In this document: one piece after another, positions 1-9,458 of the stretch
Numbering within the stretch: position 1 is the stretch's first letter
Layout: every line of letters begins with the position of its first letter
Assembly (NCBI GenBank): GCA_026395755.1
Contig: JAPLYC010000045.1
Span: 1 to 43,912, forward strand
Length of the DNA: 43,912 nt
Reading direction: 5' to 3'
Source of the DNA: Candidatus Parcubacteria bacterium
GTDB lineage: Bacteria; Patescibacteriota; Patescibacteriia; CAIXNZ01
Translations under genes and position numbers: made by a program
Notes under the pieces: generated by a model
The model's input: only the letters and a program-made list of their open reading frames with translations
Told to the model about the DNA's origin: nothing
The model's database searches: none

Positions 1-1303
1 TGACTGACTTTAAAAACATCTGAAATTCGTCAGTATTAGTCAAAATATTTTCCAGCTGCTTATTTTGCGCGTTGCTAAGTTTGGCCTTAACTTTTTGCAA
101 TAATGCCCGTTCTGTTTCTTTTTGCTTTTTATATTGATAAAGCTGTTTGATTAAATTAGGCAAAGAATCAAGCCTAAAATTGCGCAAAAGTGACAGCCAC
201 TGGTATTGTTGCTTTTCTTTTTGCGTTTTATCAGTTTTTAATTTAATTGTATCCAAAAGCTGCTTCTTGTCTTCCTCCGGTAAAACGTTATCTAAGCCGT
301 TTTGAAAATCATCAAAATTTAATCTGGAACCCATGATTTGCCGGATATAATCCTTGTTTATATAAATCCCTGCTTGCAGCTCTGCCAAGGGAACCATCTT
401 AACTTCAGCCGAGTTATATAAGAACCTACCCAAGGCCTGGCCATATTTAAAAATATAATAATAGGACAAAATAAATATAAATTGCAAAGCAAATAATCTA
501 TGCAAGTCAGCAAAAACAATTTCCCTAAAAAATATAGCTCCGATAACAAAATATGCCAGTACCAGGCAGGTAACAAATATTACTTTTTTTTGCAGCAAAG
601 TCCGCAGCGGCTGAAAAACCACAAAACCAAGTAAAAAGTAAACCCCAATAAATACCTGCCCCAAATAAGGTGATAAAACATCACTCAATCTGGTTCTTAA
701 AATTTGAAATAGTATTAAAATAAGCAAAAAGCTCAGGGTTAAGCTTAAATACTCTCTAAACTTCGTTTTATCAATCTTATTTTTGTTTTTAAAATTTCTA
801 TAATATTCTCTAAGTAATTGCGGATTTTTCAGATAACTGATCCCCAGCCGAATCGGATAAAGTAAAAATCTTATCAGCAAATAAATAAAAATCGGCAAAA
901 TGATATTGATTAACAGGGTCAATGAAGGCCAATATGGCAGTTGCCAATTGGAATAGAAGTCCAAAGGAATTAGAAATGCATACAAAGTAAAAAGTTTGGC
1001 ATCTCCGCCTGCCCAGAGCTTAAAATGCCACAAGGTGAAAGCAACAATAAAAGTCAACAAAGTATTTAACAATACAGACAAGAAATAACCAAATGGATAA
1101 TAACTAATATTAATTACCTCAGAATTACCTAAAATTGTAATTACCAGCGAAATTATGTAATAAATTAAACCCAAAATCAAACCAAGCTTAATCCATTTAT
1201 TGCGGATTTTGCCGGATTTAAAATCTTCGTAACAAATAATTATACCGATTATTAAGATAAGCACTATAAACAACCAATCTTCTAGCAATAATATATTATT
1301 CAT
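1..1303 (-). CDS. A24-family prepilin peptidase-like membrane protein (partial, 3' end outside window)
   Basis: Open minus-strand frame from ATG at 1303 to the window edge (missed by the ORF track because it has no stop): MNNILLLEDWLFIVLILIIGIIICYEDFKSGKIRNKW...WHFKLWAGGDAKLFTLYAF. Hydrophobic; DFKSGKIRNKW and GGDAK match the two Asp motifs of A24 (GxGD) peptidases. Confidence 0.75.
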   Translation of the reverse strand, partial: MNNILLLEDWLFIVLILIIGIIICYEDFKSGKIRNKWIKLGLILGLIYYIISLVITILGNSEVINISYYPFGYFLSVLLNTLLTFIVAFTLWHFKLWAGGDAKLFTLYAFLIPLDFYSNWQLPYWPSLTLLINIILPIFIYLLIRFLLYPIRLGISYLKNPQLLREYYRNFKNKNKIDKTKFREYLSLTLSFLLILILFQILRTRLSDVLSPYLGQVFIGVYFLLGFVVFQPLRTLLQKKVIFVTCLVLAYFVIGAIFFREIVFADLHRLFALQFIFILSYYYIFKYGQALGRFLYNSAEVKMVPLAELQAGIYINKDYIRQIMGSRLNFDDFQNGLDNVLPEEDKKQLLDTIKLKTDKTQKEKQQYQWLSLLRNFRLDSLPNLIKQLYQYKKQKETERALLQKVKAKLSNAQNKQLENILTNTDEFQMFLKSV

Positions 1304-1800
1304 AAAAATTAATTTTGTTATCTTCGCAATATTTATAAGCCATGAGTAAATAAGGTCTAACTCTGCTGATTTTAGGGACAACATTACTGGTTTTAAGTGC
1401 CATACCGTCACTAACCACAAAGGAATAATCAATACCGGCTATTTGGGGTAATTTTTTATGGATAAATTTAGTCAAATTTAATAAACCCTTATAATTTTTA
1501 CTAGTGATCACAATATTTATGCTGGTTTCTATCCCGGCAGTTATTAAATTTTCCAAACCTTTTAAAGTCTTTTGCCAACAGCCAGGTACCTGAGTAAGTT
1601 CATCGGATATTTCAGCGCTATAAAATAACAAAAGGATATAATGTCGGTTCTCCCCCTGAGAAAGTCACATTACTGTCCTGGCGTCTTAACTCAACAAGCT
1701 TATTTTTAATATCAGCTAAACTAAAAGCCGGCAATATTTCCTGATAATTGCAAAACAAACATCTTTGATTACATTTATCAGTTAGCCTAATAATCGCCAT
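1296..1800 (-). pseudogene. degraded radical SAM protein (internal deletion plus frameshift, truncated C-terminus)
   Basis: 1618-1800 encodes CNQRCLFC...GGEPTLYP then stops; 1296-1631 resumes in another frame at SAEISDELTQVPGCWQ. About 45 residues present in neighbouring paralogues are missing, and the C-terminal Cys cluster is absent. Confidence 0.75.
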
Positions 1801-1808
1801 AGTTTATT

Positions 1809-2867
1809 TTAGTTACCTTTTTTAATTTTTTGCAAAATTGGTTTAAATTCTTCCATGCCAAATTTATTTAAATATTGGCTCATAACACCGGCACAATTTT
1901 TTGTGTAAATACAAACTTGGCATTTATCTGGCTTTTTTCTTTGTTCAATCTCCTCGTTTTCATTTGTATGAAAATATTTCGGATAATTTGCCAAAAAACA
2001 TAGCGGAAAACCGCAAATCCCCTGGAAACCCATAAAATGTAGATCTTTACCTTGATATTTGTCCAATAATTCTATCAGCCTGGGGACAACTTCTGAATAT
2101 TTAATTAAACAATCATCTTTTCCCTTATCATTCATGCCGATAGCTGACAGATATAAACCCAAAGGACGGATAGAACCGAATTTTTGTTTGATAAATTTCA
2201 GATAATCCTCCAGAATATCAAAGTTATAATGGTTAATTACGCAGTTTAAGGCTATATAGTTCTGTCCCGTAGAAAAAACATTAAGCAAACCCTTAATAAC
2301 CAGATCGTAATTATCTTTAGTCCCAGTAATCAAATCATAAATATTTTCTTGATGAGAATGAAAAGAAACAAAATATTTAACTCTCTTTTCTTTGCTAAAG
2401 GGTTTAACATTTTCTTCCCTGGACAAAAGAACTGCGTTTGTTTGGACTGTAATTTCAGATTTTTTATCTTTAAGTATATATCTTATTAATTTAATGTAAT
2501 CAGGATGCAAAGTCGGTTCGCCTCCCGTTAAGATAAATTCTTTATTTTGAGCTGAATAACTGGTATTTATCTTGTCTATTATTTTTTTTAATTGCGCAAA
2601 ACTAAAAAAGTTTGAACCGGTATTATCAATCGGGCAAAAAATGCAATTCTGGTTGCAGCTACGGCTTATCCTTAAAAAAATTTTAATATAATCGGGATTT
2701 TTCGCGCTGATTTCCAAAAACTCCGGCAATCTTTTAATTCTTTTGAATTCCTCCGCAGACAAATTAATTATTTTGTCAATCAAAACCGCGCATCTTCCTG
2801 ATTGCCAGTCTTGCTTACTAATTTTCCCGATTAAATATTTAATGGCCAGAAAATATCTTGTTGTCAT
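1809..2867 (-). CDS. radical SAM protein with C-terminal CxxCx5C motif
   Basis: CNQNCIFC, GGEPTLHP, FPLCFL and CQVCIYTKNCAGVMSQYLNKFGMEEFKPI. Confidence 0.9.
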   Translation of the reverse strand: MTTRYFLAIKYLIGKISKQDWQSGRCAVLIDKIINLSAEEFKRIKRLPEFLEISAKNPDYIKIFLRISRSCNQNCIFCPIDNTGSNFFSFAQLKKIIDKINTSYSAQNKEFILTGGEPTLHPDYIKLIRYILKDKKSEITVQTNAVLLSREENVKPFSKEKRVKYFVSFHSHQENIYDLITGTKDNYDLVIKGLLNVFSTGQNYIALNCVINHYNFDILEDYLKFIKQKFGSIRPLGLYLSAIGMNDKGKDDCLIKYSEVVPRLIELLDKYQGKDLHFMGFQGICGFPLCFLANYPKYFHTNENEEIEQRKKPDKCQVCIYTKNCAGVMSQYLNKFGMEEFKPILQKIKKGN

Positions 2868-2897
2868 TTTATTTCGTTAATATGAATATCAAAATAC

Positions 2898-3797
2898 TTA
2901 TTCCTTAATAACCGGATTAAATTCATCCCAGCCGTATATTTCTGGGTATTCTTTCCAGGGGCCCTCACAGTCATTAAAAAATTTACATTTCTTACATTCT
3001 TCTCTTTTTACCTTGCCTCTGATAGTACGATATTCTTTATAATTTTTAAGCAGTCCGTCGCCGTCATAAATCTGTGTTTCCGGAATTTGTTTTTCAGCTA
3101 TGTAGTACCCATATCCTTGCATTAAACAATACGGGATAGCTTCAGTCATGACTCGTTTATTTGCCCTTATCCCAATATCTAATCCCCTTTTAACAAATGG
3201 CATCACATCAGTCTTCCGAGGCACAATCCATTCTTTATTTTTTGCGGCAGAGCCAATAATATGAACGTACGCAAACTGAAATTGATCCACGTTCAGCTCA
3301 ACCAGAAGATTAGCTATGCTTGGTAAATCTTGATAATTTTTTGTAGTAATAACTGTATTAGTCAGCACATGTGCTCCTAGTGATTTTAAATTTTTTATAC
3401 CGCTGACTACCTGCTGCCAAGATCCGGGGCTACAGGTTAATTGGTCATGAATTTCGGTAGTGGAACCGTGTAAAGCTGGCGAAAATTCATTGGCTCCGGC
3501 ATTTATGATTTTTTGGCAAAAATCCTTATAGGCAAACATTCGGCCATTACTTTGTATTTGGATGACTTTAAATCCTAAACTTTTAGCATACTCGACTGCC
3601 CTGATAAGCTCAGGATGAATTGTAGGTTCACCCCCTGTAAAAACAACCTCATCGCAGCTATCTTTCTTGGCACTGGCCAAAGCTTCTTTAATATCATCAA
3701 GGTCTCTGCCCTGATACTTAAAACGTTTATCGCCTTGGACGCAAAAAGCGCAACAATTATTGCAATTAAATATTATTTTTATATCGACTCGAGACAT
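2898..3797 (-). CDS. radical SAM protein with C-terminal CxxCx5C motif
   Basis: CNNCCAFC, GGEPTIHP, IPYCLM and CKKCKFFNDCEGPWKEYPEIYGWDEFNPV. Confidence 0.9.
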   Translation of the reverse strand: MSRVDIKIIFNCNNCCAFCVQGDKRFKYQGRDLDDIKEALASAKKDSCDEVVFTGGEPTIHPELIRAVEYAKSLGFKVIQIQSNGRMFAYKDFCQKIINAGANEFSPALHGSTTEIHDQLTCSPGSWQQVVSGIKNLKSLGAHVLTNTVITTKNYQDLPSIANLLVELNVDQFQFAYVHIIGSAAKNKEWIVPRKTDVMPFVKRGLDIGIRANKRVMTEAIPYCLMQGYGYYIAEKQIPETQIYDGDGLLKNYKEYRTIRGKVKREECKKCKFFNDCEGPWKEYPEIYGWDEFNPVIKE

Positions 3798-3804
3798 ATA
3801 GATT

Positions 3805-4752
3805 CTATTTTATATTGTGCTTATAATTTAAACTCCATGGCTTAATTAGTCTTACCAAATTATTATTTGAATCTATTTCGATCTTATCGCCATTTTCAAA
3901 TGTAAAAAGCGCATCCTCAACGCCGACCAGACAAGGGATCCTGAATTCACGGCAGATAACTGAGGCATGAGACAAAGCGCCCCCCATCTCAGTGATAATA
4001 CCCTTGGCTTTTAACATCGCCGGCAACAATGCCGTGTTTGTTGATTGCATAATAATTATTTCATAACTTTTTATATCAATTGGCAAGCCAATCTCATAAT
4101 TAAATAGTAACCTTGCCTGACCGTTGGCATTCAGCTCATTTACCGCCGAACCGGCCAAAACTTTTTTACATTTTTTATTTCTTTCTTGCTGTAGTTTATC
4201 CAATTCATTTAATATTTCTTTATTTTTCATATATAGTGCGTACAAGACTAACCTATCTCTTAATTTCAACAGGGTTTGATATTTATTATAGGCCTTACTT
4301 TCTCTAGCGTCTTCAAGATCATGTTTTAATTTTTTTGCGTGATAGAAGGGGGAAGTTTGCAGAAAGGAAGTATTTCCGTCCAAATTTACTTTTTCGCTCA
4401 GACTCAAAAATTCATAAAATTCCTTTTTGGATACGGCTTTCATTTCAATTTCTAAATATTTTTTCAAATACTCAACATACTCCTGCAAATATGCGGATCC
4501 TTTGGGTGGTAACACTTGCTGCCCCGTCTTCACTGGCCAAGGGATTCGGTAGTCTTTTATGATTATATGGGTTTCCGTAGAAGTATGCATTTCCTCCAAA
4601 TATTTTTTGTCAACAAATTTATCAATTATAATCCAATCGGCTGGCATAATACCCCATCCGGAAAACATAGCTAACATTTTAAGTATTTTATTTTTTAGTT
4701 CTGTTTCCGTTAAATACATTGCTAGATTAATTAGATTTAAATTTTTCTCCAA
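3805..4752 (-). CDS. PEP-utilising enzyme swivelling (phospho-His) domain protein
   Basis: C-terminal KGIITEMGGALSHASVICREFRIPCLVGVEDA...FENGDKIEID matches the PEP-utilising mobile domain; N-terminal ~200 aa unassigned; no ATP-grasp or PEP-binding TIM barrel recognised. Confidence 0.8.
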   Translation of the reverse strand: MEKNLNLINLAMYLTETELKNKILKMLAMFSGWGIMPADWIIIDKFVDKKYLEEMHTSTETHIIIKDYRIPWPVKTGQQVLPPKGSAYLQEYVEYLKKYLEIEMKAVSKKEFYEFLSLSEKVNLDGNTSFLQTSPFYHAKKLKHDLEDARESKAYNKYQTLLKLRDRLVLYALYMKNKEILNELDKLQQERNKKCKKVLAGSAVNELNANGQARLLFNYEIGLPIDIKSYEIIIMQSTNTALLPAMLKAKGIITEMGGALSHASVICREFRIPCLVGVEDALFTFENGDKIEIDSNNNLVRLIKPWSLNYKHNIK

Positions 4753-5494
4753 GCCTTTTTATATAATAAAAATACCAACGTTCAAAATCTTTATTAATAT
4801 TTTCATGACAAAAATCTAGAAATTGTTTAGCAATATCGTATGTTTCTCGGCACTTAAAATTGCAAAAATAATGCATGAACAAAGGCCAAATATTATTAAC
4901 CAACGGGCATTCATGGTTTTTGATTCGTTTATTATCCATCCAGCGCCGATCGATTGAGACCTCGTCGAATTTACCGTTCTTAAGAACATTTTTGTAATGG
5001 TTTTTTACGCAACATGCGGGATAGCCAAGATATAACCCCATTCCCAAACAAGCCTTGGGGTTTGTGGTATATGAATTCTCAAATTGAATGAACCTTTTTA
5101 TCTCTACTGTAGATGCCGCGGCGATAACTATATTATTTCTTTTCTTGAGCTTATGTCCATATACGCATTGTTTATTTTTATAATAGATAACTTCCGCACC
5201 GTTTATTTGTTTTGGAGGATGTTTTCGTGCATTATCTTTATATCTGACAACAACGACCTTCAATCCTAACTTATTATATTTATTAACTAAATACTTAGCC
5301 TGGGTCAAAGTTAATAACTCCTGTTTGATAACCTTTCTTTTAGTTTGGGTTAACAAAATATAATCAAGATTAAGATTTTTAAAAACTTTCTTAATTTTTT
5401 TAAAATCATACCCATTAATATTACCGTTGCAGATATCAAAATAATCGCAAGTCAGTTTCATTATCGGACAATATCTTGTATTTTTTATGGTCAT
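4727..5494 (-). CDS. GYPxCC-motif protein (DUF483-like?) of unknown function
   Basis: LGMGLYLGYPACCVKNHY motif; ATGA overlap with the upstream rSAM gene and 26-bp overlap with the downstream gene. Confidence 0.65.
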   Translation of the reverse strand: MTIKNTRYCPIMKLTCDYFDICNGNINGYDFKKIKKVFKNLNLDYILLTQTKRKVIKQELLTLTQAKYLVNKYNKLGLKVVVVRYKDNARKHPPKQINGAEVIYYKNKQCVYGHKLKKRNNIVIAAASTVEIKRFIQFENSYTTNPKACLGMGLYLGYPACCVKNHYKNVLKNGKFDEVSIDRRWMDNKRIKNHECPLVNNIWPLFMHYFCNFKCRETYDIAKQFLDFCHENINKDFERWYFYYIKRLGEKFKSN

Positions 5495-6420
5495 AATAAT
5501 TTGGAAGTTTTAAAAAAATCAGCCCAGCCGAAAACCTTTATATATCCTTTCCAGACACCTTCGCAACTATTATTATAATTACAAGCTTTACATTTTAAAT
5601 GCTTTGTCTTCAAGGAATTTTTCCTCAGCTTTTGCCAATTAAATCTTTGCCGAATACCTTGCGGATTATTATAACCAATCACATCGGTATTAAAATCATG
5701 ATATTCCCCAATGTATTTTAAGCTATTTTTGTGCATTAAACAAGGCGGTATGCCGTCAAAGGCCACATTATATCCCTGGCTATTAGCTGAGGCTATAATC
5801 TTATCAATTTGCGGTATAAAATCCTGGTATTTTAGATACAAATCCTTATATTTTTTTGCTCTGCCGCGTATCCACATAAAATTCAGCCGGAAATCCCTGA
5901 CGCTCATCTCATGATAATATGACAAGGTTTTTAATAAATCCAAATAATTTATTTTATTTATTACCAAATTAATGGAAACGGGATGCCTGATCAGCCCCTT
6001 ATTGTAGAAAAATATCAAATTTTTTATCCCCTGTATTTTTTCCCCAAATCCGCCTTTGACTTGAGTCAGCTCATCCTCGATATTTGACTTATGGCTATGG
6101 ATGGAAACAGAAAAACGGTTTGCGCCGGATTCAATTAATTTAGCCAGAAATTTTTTATCCTCAAACTTTCTACCGTTGCTGATGATATGGACAATTTTAA
6201 ATTTTAGTAATTTACATAAATGCAAAATTTTATAAATCTCCGGATGCAAGGTAAATTCCCCGCCTAAAAATCCAATGGATTCAAAACCCTGCTTTTTTGC
6301 CAAAATTATATCGAACTTAATTTTTTCAAAATCAACCATCCGGCGGGTATCGTGTTCCACCATGCAGAATTTGCAGCGATTATTGCAAACATCGCCAATA
6401 TTGATATCAATATTTTTCAT
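5491..6420 (-). CDS. radical SAM protein with C-terminal CxxCx5C motif
   Basis: MKNIDINIGDVCNNRCKFC, GGEFTLHP, IPPCLM, CKACNYNNSCEGVWKGYIKVFGWADF. Start set to ATG 6420 (ATGA overlap with upstream gene) rather than the track start 6468. Confidence 0.88.
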   Translation of the reverse strand: MKNIDINIGDVCNNRCKFCMVEHDTRRMVDFEKIKFDIILAKKQGFESIGFLGGEFTLHPEIYKILHLCKLLKFKIVHIISNGRKFEDKKFLAKLIESGANRFSVSIHSHKSNIEDELTQVKGGFGEKIQGIKNLIFFYNKGLIRHPVSINLVINKINYLDLLKTLSYYHEMSVRDFRLNFMWIRGRAKKYKDLYLKYQDFIPQIDKIIASANSQGYNVAFDGIPPCLMHKNSLKYIGEYHDFNTDVIGYNNPQGIRQRFNWQKLRKNSLKTKHLKCKACNYNNSCEGVWKGYIKVFGWADFFKTSKLL

Positions 6421-7286
6421 AATATTTCCCCGAATAAGCCTAAATACTCGGTATCTATCCCCGGGCAAATCATGTCCAAATTACATCCGCAGCATTTTTT
6501 AATTTTTCGCTTTAATCTGCCCGGCTTTTCTTTTTTCATATTATAATCATAAATATCCCTGTCCATAGTAAACAATTCATCGGCCAAATAATAATCATCA
6601 CCCAATAAGCAAAAAGGAACTTCAGCGAATCTAACTATCATTTTATTTTTATGTCCATACTCAATCACTTTTTTAATTACCGGCTTAATACTGCCAAAAC
6701 TCACTGCATATGGTTTATTATGATCTAAAATTTCCATGCTGGTAAAATTCACCTCCTTGATATTATTTTTATTGATAAACTTTATGATATTCAGTAAATC
6801 CTTATAATTATAAAGATTAATGACGCAATTAGCCTTTAATAAACGACCCTTAAAATATATCCCTACATTCTTTAAAGCCTTTACCAGATTAGCATACAAC
6901 TGTTTATTTTGGGACAACTTGGCAAATAACTTTTGATTGTGGCCGTAAATTGATATCACCAATTCATCAATTAAAGGCAGGGCTTTTTGAGCAATATTTT
7001 TATCTGCCAGATAAAAACCGTTTGTAGCCAGCGCCGTGGTAAAATTCAGTTTTTTTGCCGTCTGCAATATATCAACGAAATTATCTTCAATAAAAGGCTC
7101 TCCGCCTAAAAAATTAATATATTTGTAGCCTTTTTGTGCATAGAAGCTTAAAGTATTGAAAACATCCCGGCTATCCTTAAAAGCAGACAAATCCTTATGC
7201 TTCTGCCGGTTATCTTTCTGAATGCAAAATACACAGTCATTATTGCACTTATATGTAATAAATAATTCCAATTTGTTTTCTGGCAT
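6417..7286 (-). CDS. radical SAM protein with C-terminal Cys cluster
   Basis: CNNDCVFC, GGEPFIED, VPFCLL, CCGCNLDMICPGIDTEYLGLFGE. Confidence 0.9.
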   Translation of the reverse strand: MPENKLELFITYKCNNDCVFCIQKDNRQKHKDLSAFKDSRDVFNTLSFYAQKGYKYINFLGGEPFIEDNFVDILQTAKKLNFTTALATNGFYLADKNIAQKALPLIDELVISIYGHNQKLFAKLSQNKQLYANLVKALKNVGIYFKGRLLKANCVINLYNYKDLLNIIKFINKNNIKEVNFTSMEILDHNKPYAVSFGSIKPVIKKVIEYGHKNKMIVRFAEVPFCLLGDDYYLADELFTMDRDIYDYNMKKEKPGRLKRKIKKCCGCNLDMICPGIDTEYLGLFGEIL

Positions 7287-7296
7287 CTTAATTAAT

Positions 7297-8238
7297 TTAG
7301 GATTTTAAAATCTTGCTGATAATTATTTGCGGGTCAATTGTTTGCGGCTTTAATTCCGAAGCATCATAATATTTATCCGCGGCATACAAGCCGGCACAGA
7401 TATCTTTTAAACTGCAACTATTGCAAATTGGCACTTGGGGATATTTAAATTGATCGGAATTTTGCAGCATTTGTTTTCTTTTATCCAAAAAAATTATGAT
7501 TCTGCCTTCATCCTTCACCCTCTTTCTGGTTTCCGTTGAATATTCAGCAAAATCCAACATATAGCACAGAGGCACTCTTTCAACCCGAAAGGTTCTGCCT
7601 GCTAATTTTAATATTTTCAACGCCTTATTTAAACTCGCCTTGAAATCACTTAATTTAGGAATTACCTGGATATTTTCCGAAGCCCGATTCATAAACGGAT
7701 CCAAGTTATTAAAAACAAAATGTTTTATATAGGGGAAATTTCTTAAAATGAAAATAATATATCTGTCTAGATATTGAGCATTGTATTTACTAATAACACA
7801 ATTTATATTTACTTCAATATTATAATCGGCTAAATTCTTTAAAGCTTTAATTATATTAAGGTAAGATTTCGGATTTTGCGATAAATAATTTTGTATTTTG
7901 GGCTTATACGAATAAAATGATAAATGTAAGTGTTTCAGCCCTGTTTTTACCAAATCGCTCAGATACTTTTTGTCGGATAATTTCTGACCATTGGTAATAA
8001 TCCGGCAAGCTAAACCTTTTGACAAAGTGTATTTAATCAATGAAAATAATTGCGGATGTAAAGTCGGTTCACCTCCGGTAATAATAATCTCTCTTGTACC
8101 CCGCTCAATCAAATCATCAAGCTGTTTTTTAAATATTGCGACCGTCATTTCCTTAAAATTCTCCGGGTTGGAACAAAAAAGACAATTCTGATTGCATTTT
8201 CTGATAATCTGAATGTAATTTATTTTGGCCATAATCAA
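7297..8238 (-). CDS. radical SAM protein with C-terminal CxxCx5C motif
   Basis: CNQNCLFCSNPENF, GGEPTLHP, VPLCYM, CNSCSLKDICAG. Confidence 0.9.
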   Translation of the reverse strand: MIMAKINYIQIIRKCNQNCLFCSNPENFKEMTVAIFKKQLDDLIERGTREIIITGGEPTLHPQLFSLIKYTLSKGLACRIITNGQKLSDKKYLSDLVKTGLKHLHLSFYSYKPKIQNYLSQNPKSYLNIIKALKNLADYNIEVNINCVISKYNAQYLDRYIIFILRNFPYIKHFVFNNLDPFMNRASENIQVIPKLSDFKASLNKALKILKLAGRTFRVERVPLCYMLDFAEYSTETRKRVKDEGRIIIFLDKRKQMLQNSDQFKYPQVPICNSCSLKDICAGLYAADKYYDASELKPQTIDPQIIISKILKS

Positions 8239-8240
8239 AA

Positions 8241-9449
8241 TTACCTTATTGGCTTTAATATCTTAAATCCCTTGTTCCTTATTATATCGATATGAACACC
8301 AGCACAGTCATCAAAATGACTACATTGACGGCAATTTATACTTTTCAACTTATATAATTTTTCCTGATAAAAATTCATAATTTCCTCGATATTCCTACTT
8401 GGATATAAGTCATTCAATGATGAATTTCTTATTTTTTTATTGGCTATAGCTAGACAAACCGGAAGATCGTAAACAAATTGGTCATCTGGGCCTAATTGCT
8501 TAATCTTTTTTGATTTATCAGGAACCAAAACATATTCGTGCAGTTTTTGGCATAAATCATAAAAATTGCACAGTTTACAGCGTTGTTCTTCCTGCTTACA
8601 CGCAAAAGGCTTTTTATTATTTATCAAATCGTTGATCTGGCCAAGCCGCCCCCTGGCTTCGTCTATTATCTTCTTAGGATCCTGGATAAGGTCCTCATAA
8701 CCCTCTAAATATTCAGCCGGGAATCTGTTTAACCAGATAAAATAATCTTTATTTTCCCGATAAAAGTCCAGTACTGCTTTAATATATTTAAAATCCTCAT
8801 TCAAATCGAAAAATATTTCGTCTTTATTGTCATAAGCGCTGCCAAATGGCACGGGATATAGTAAATCATATTCATACACACCGTATTTTTCACTGTAATA
8901 CTTAATGGTATCGAGTAATCCTGTGACATTTTGTTTATTTATTACGATGTCAATGTTAATAATCGATGGAACTTTCAATAATCTAGAAATTTTAATAATA
9001 TTGGCCAGACCTTGCTGCGCTTGTTGTCCGGCACCCTTTTTGCCGTATAATTTATCTTGAATATCAAAACGATGCGAATGCAACGATAAAGTAAACTCAT
9101 CAACCCCCAATTTAATACAATTTGTGGTAAATTTAGTATCAGCAAACATTCTTCCGTTGCTGATTATCTGGACTTTTTCGAAATTATACTTTCCAATTAA
9201 TTTTAAAATGGCAAACAAGTCAGGATGTACTGTCGGATCGCCGCCGCTTATCACTATTTTATTATAATTGCCCTTCTGTGCCAAAGCCAAATTCCGGTCT
9301 ATTTCATCAAGCCCAAGATGATAGTTCTTACGATTTTCCTTATCAAGACAAAACAAGCAATTGTTGTTGCATTGCTTGGTTATACTAAGCCAGTATATTT
9401 TGTATTTATCAATCGCGGCTTTTTTTACGAACAAACGTTCATCTTTCAT
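8241..9449 (-). CDS. radical SAM protein with two C-terminal CxxCx5C motifs
   Basis: CNNNCLFC, GGDPTVHP, CKLCNFYDLC and CRQCSHFDDCAG. Confidence 0.9.
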   Translation of the reverse strand: MKDERLFVKKAAIDKYKIYWLSITKQCNNNCLFCLDKENRKNYHLGLDEIDRNLALAQKGNYNKIVISGGDPTVHPDLFAILKLIGKYNFEKVQIISNGRMFADTKFTTNCIKLGVDEFTLSLHSHRFDIQDKLYGKKGAGQQAQQGLANIIKISRLLKVPSIINIDIVINKQNVTGLLDTIKYYSEKYGVYEYDLLYPVPFGSAYDNKDEIFFDLNEDFKYIKAVLDFYRENKDYFIWLNRFPAEYLEGYEDLIQDPKKIIDEARGRLGQINDLINNKKPFACKQEEQRCKLCNFYDLCQKLHEYVLVPDKSKKIKQLGPDDQFVYDLPVCLAIANKKIRNSSLNDLYPSRNIEEIMNFYQEKLYKLKSINCRQCSHFDDCAGVHIDIIRNKGFKILKPIR

Positions 9450-9458
9450 ATATTAATA

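Noticed and set aside
358-576. 72-aa minus-strand ORF
   Set aside because: Lies in an alternative frame inside the A24 peptidase-like gene.
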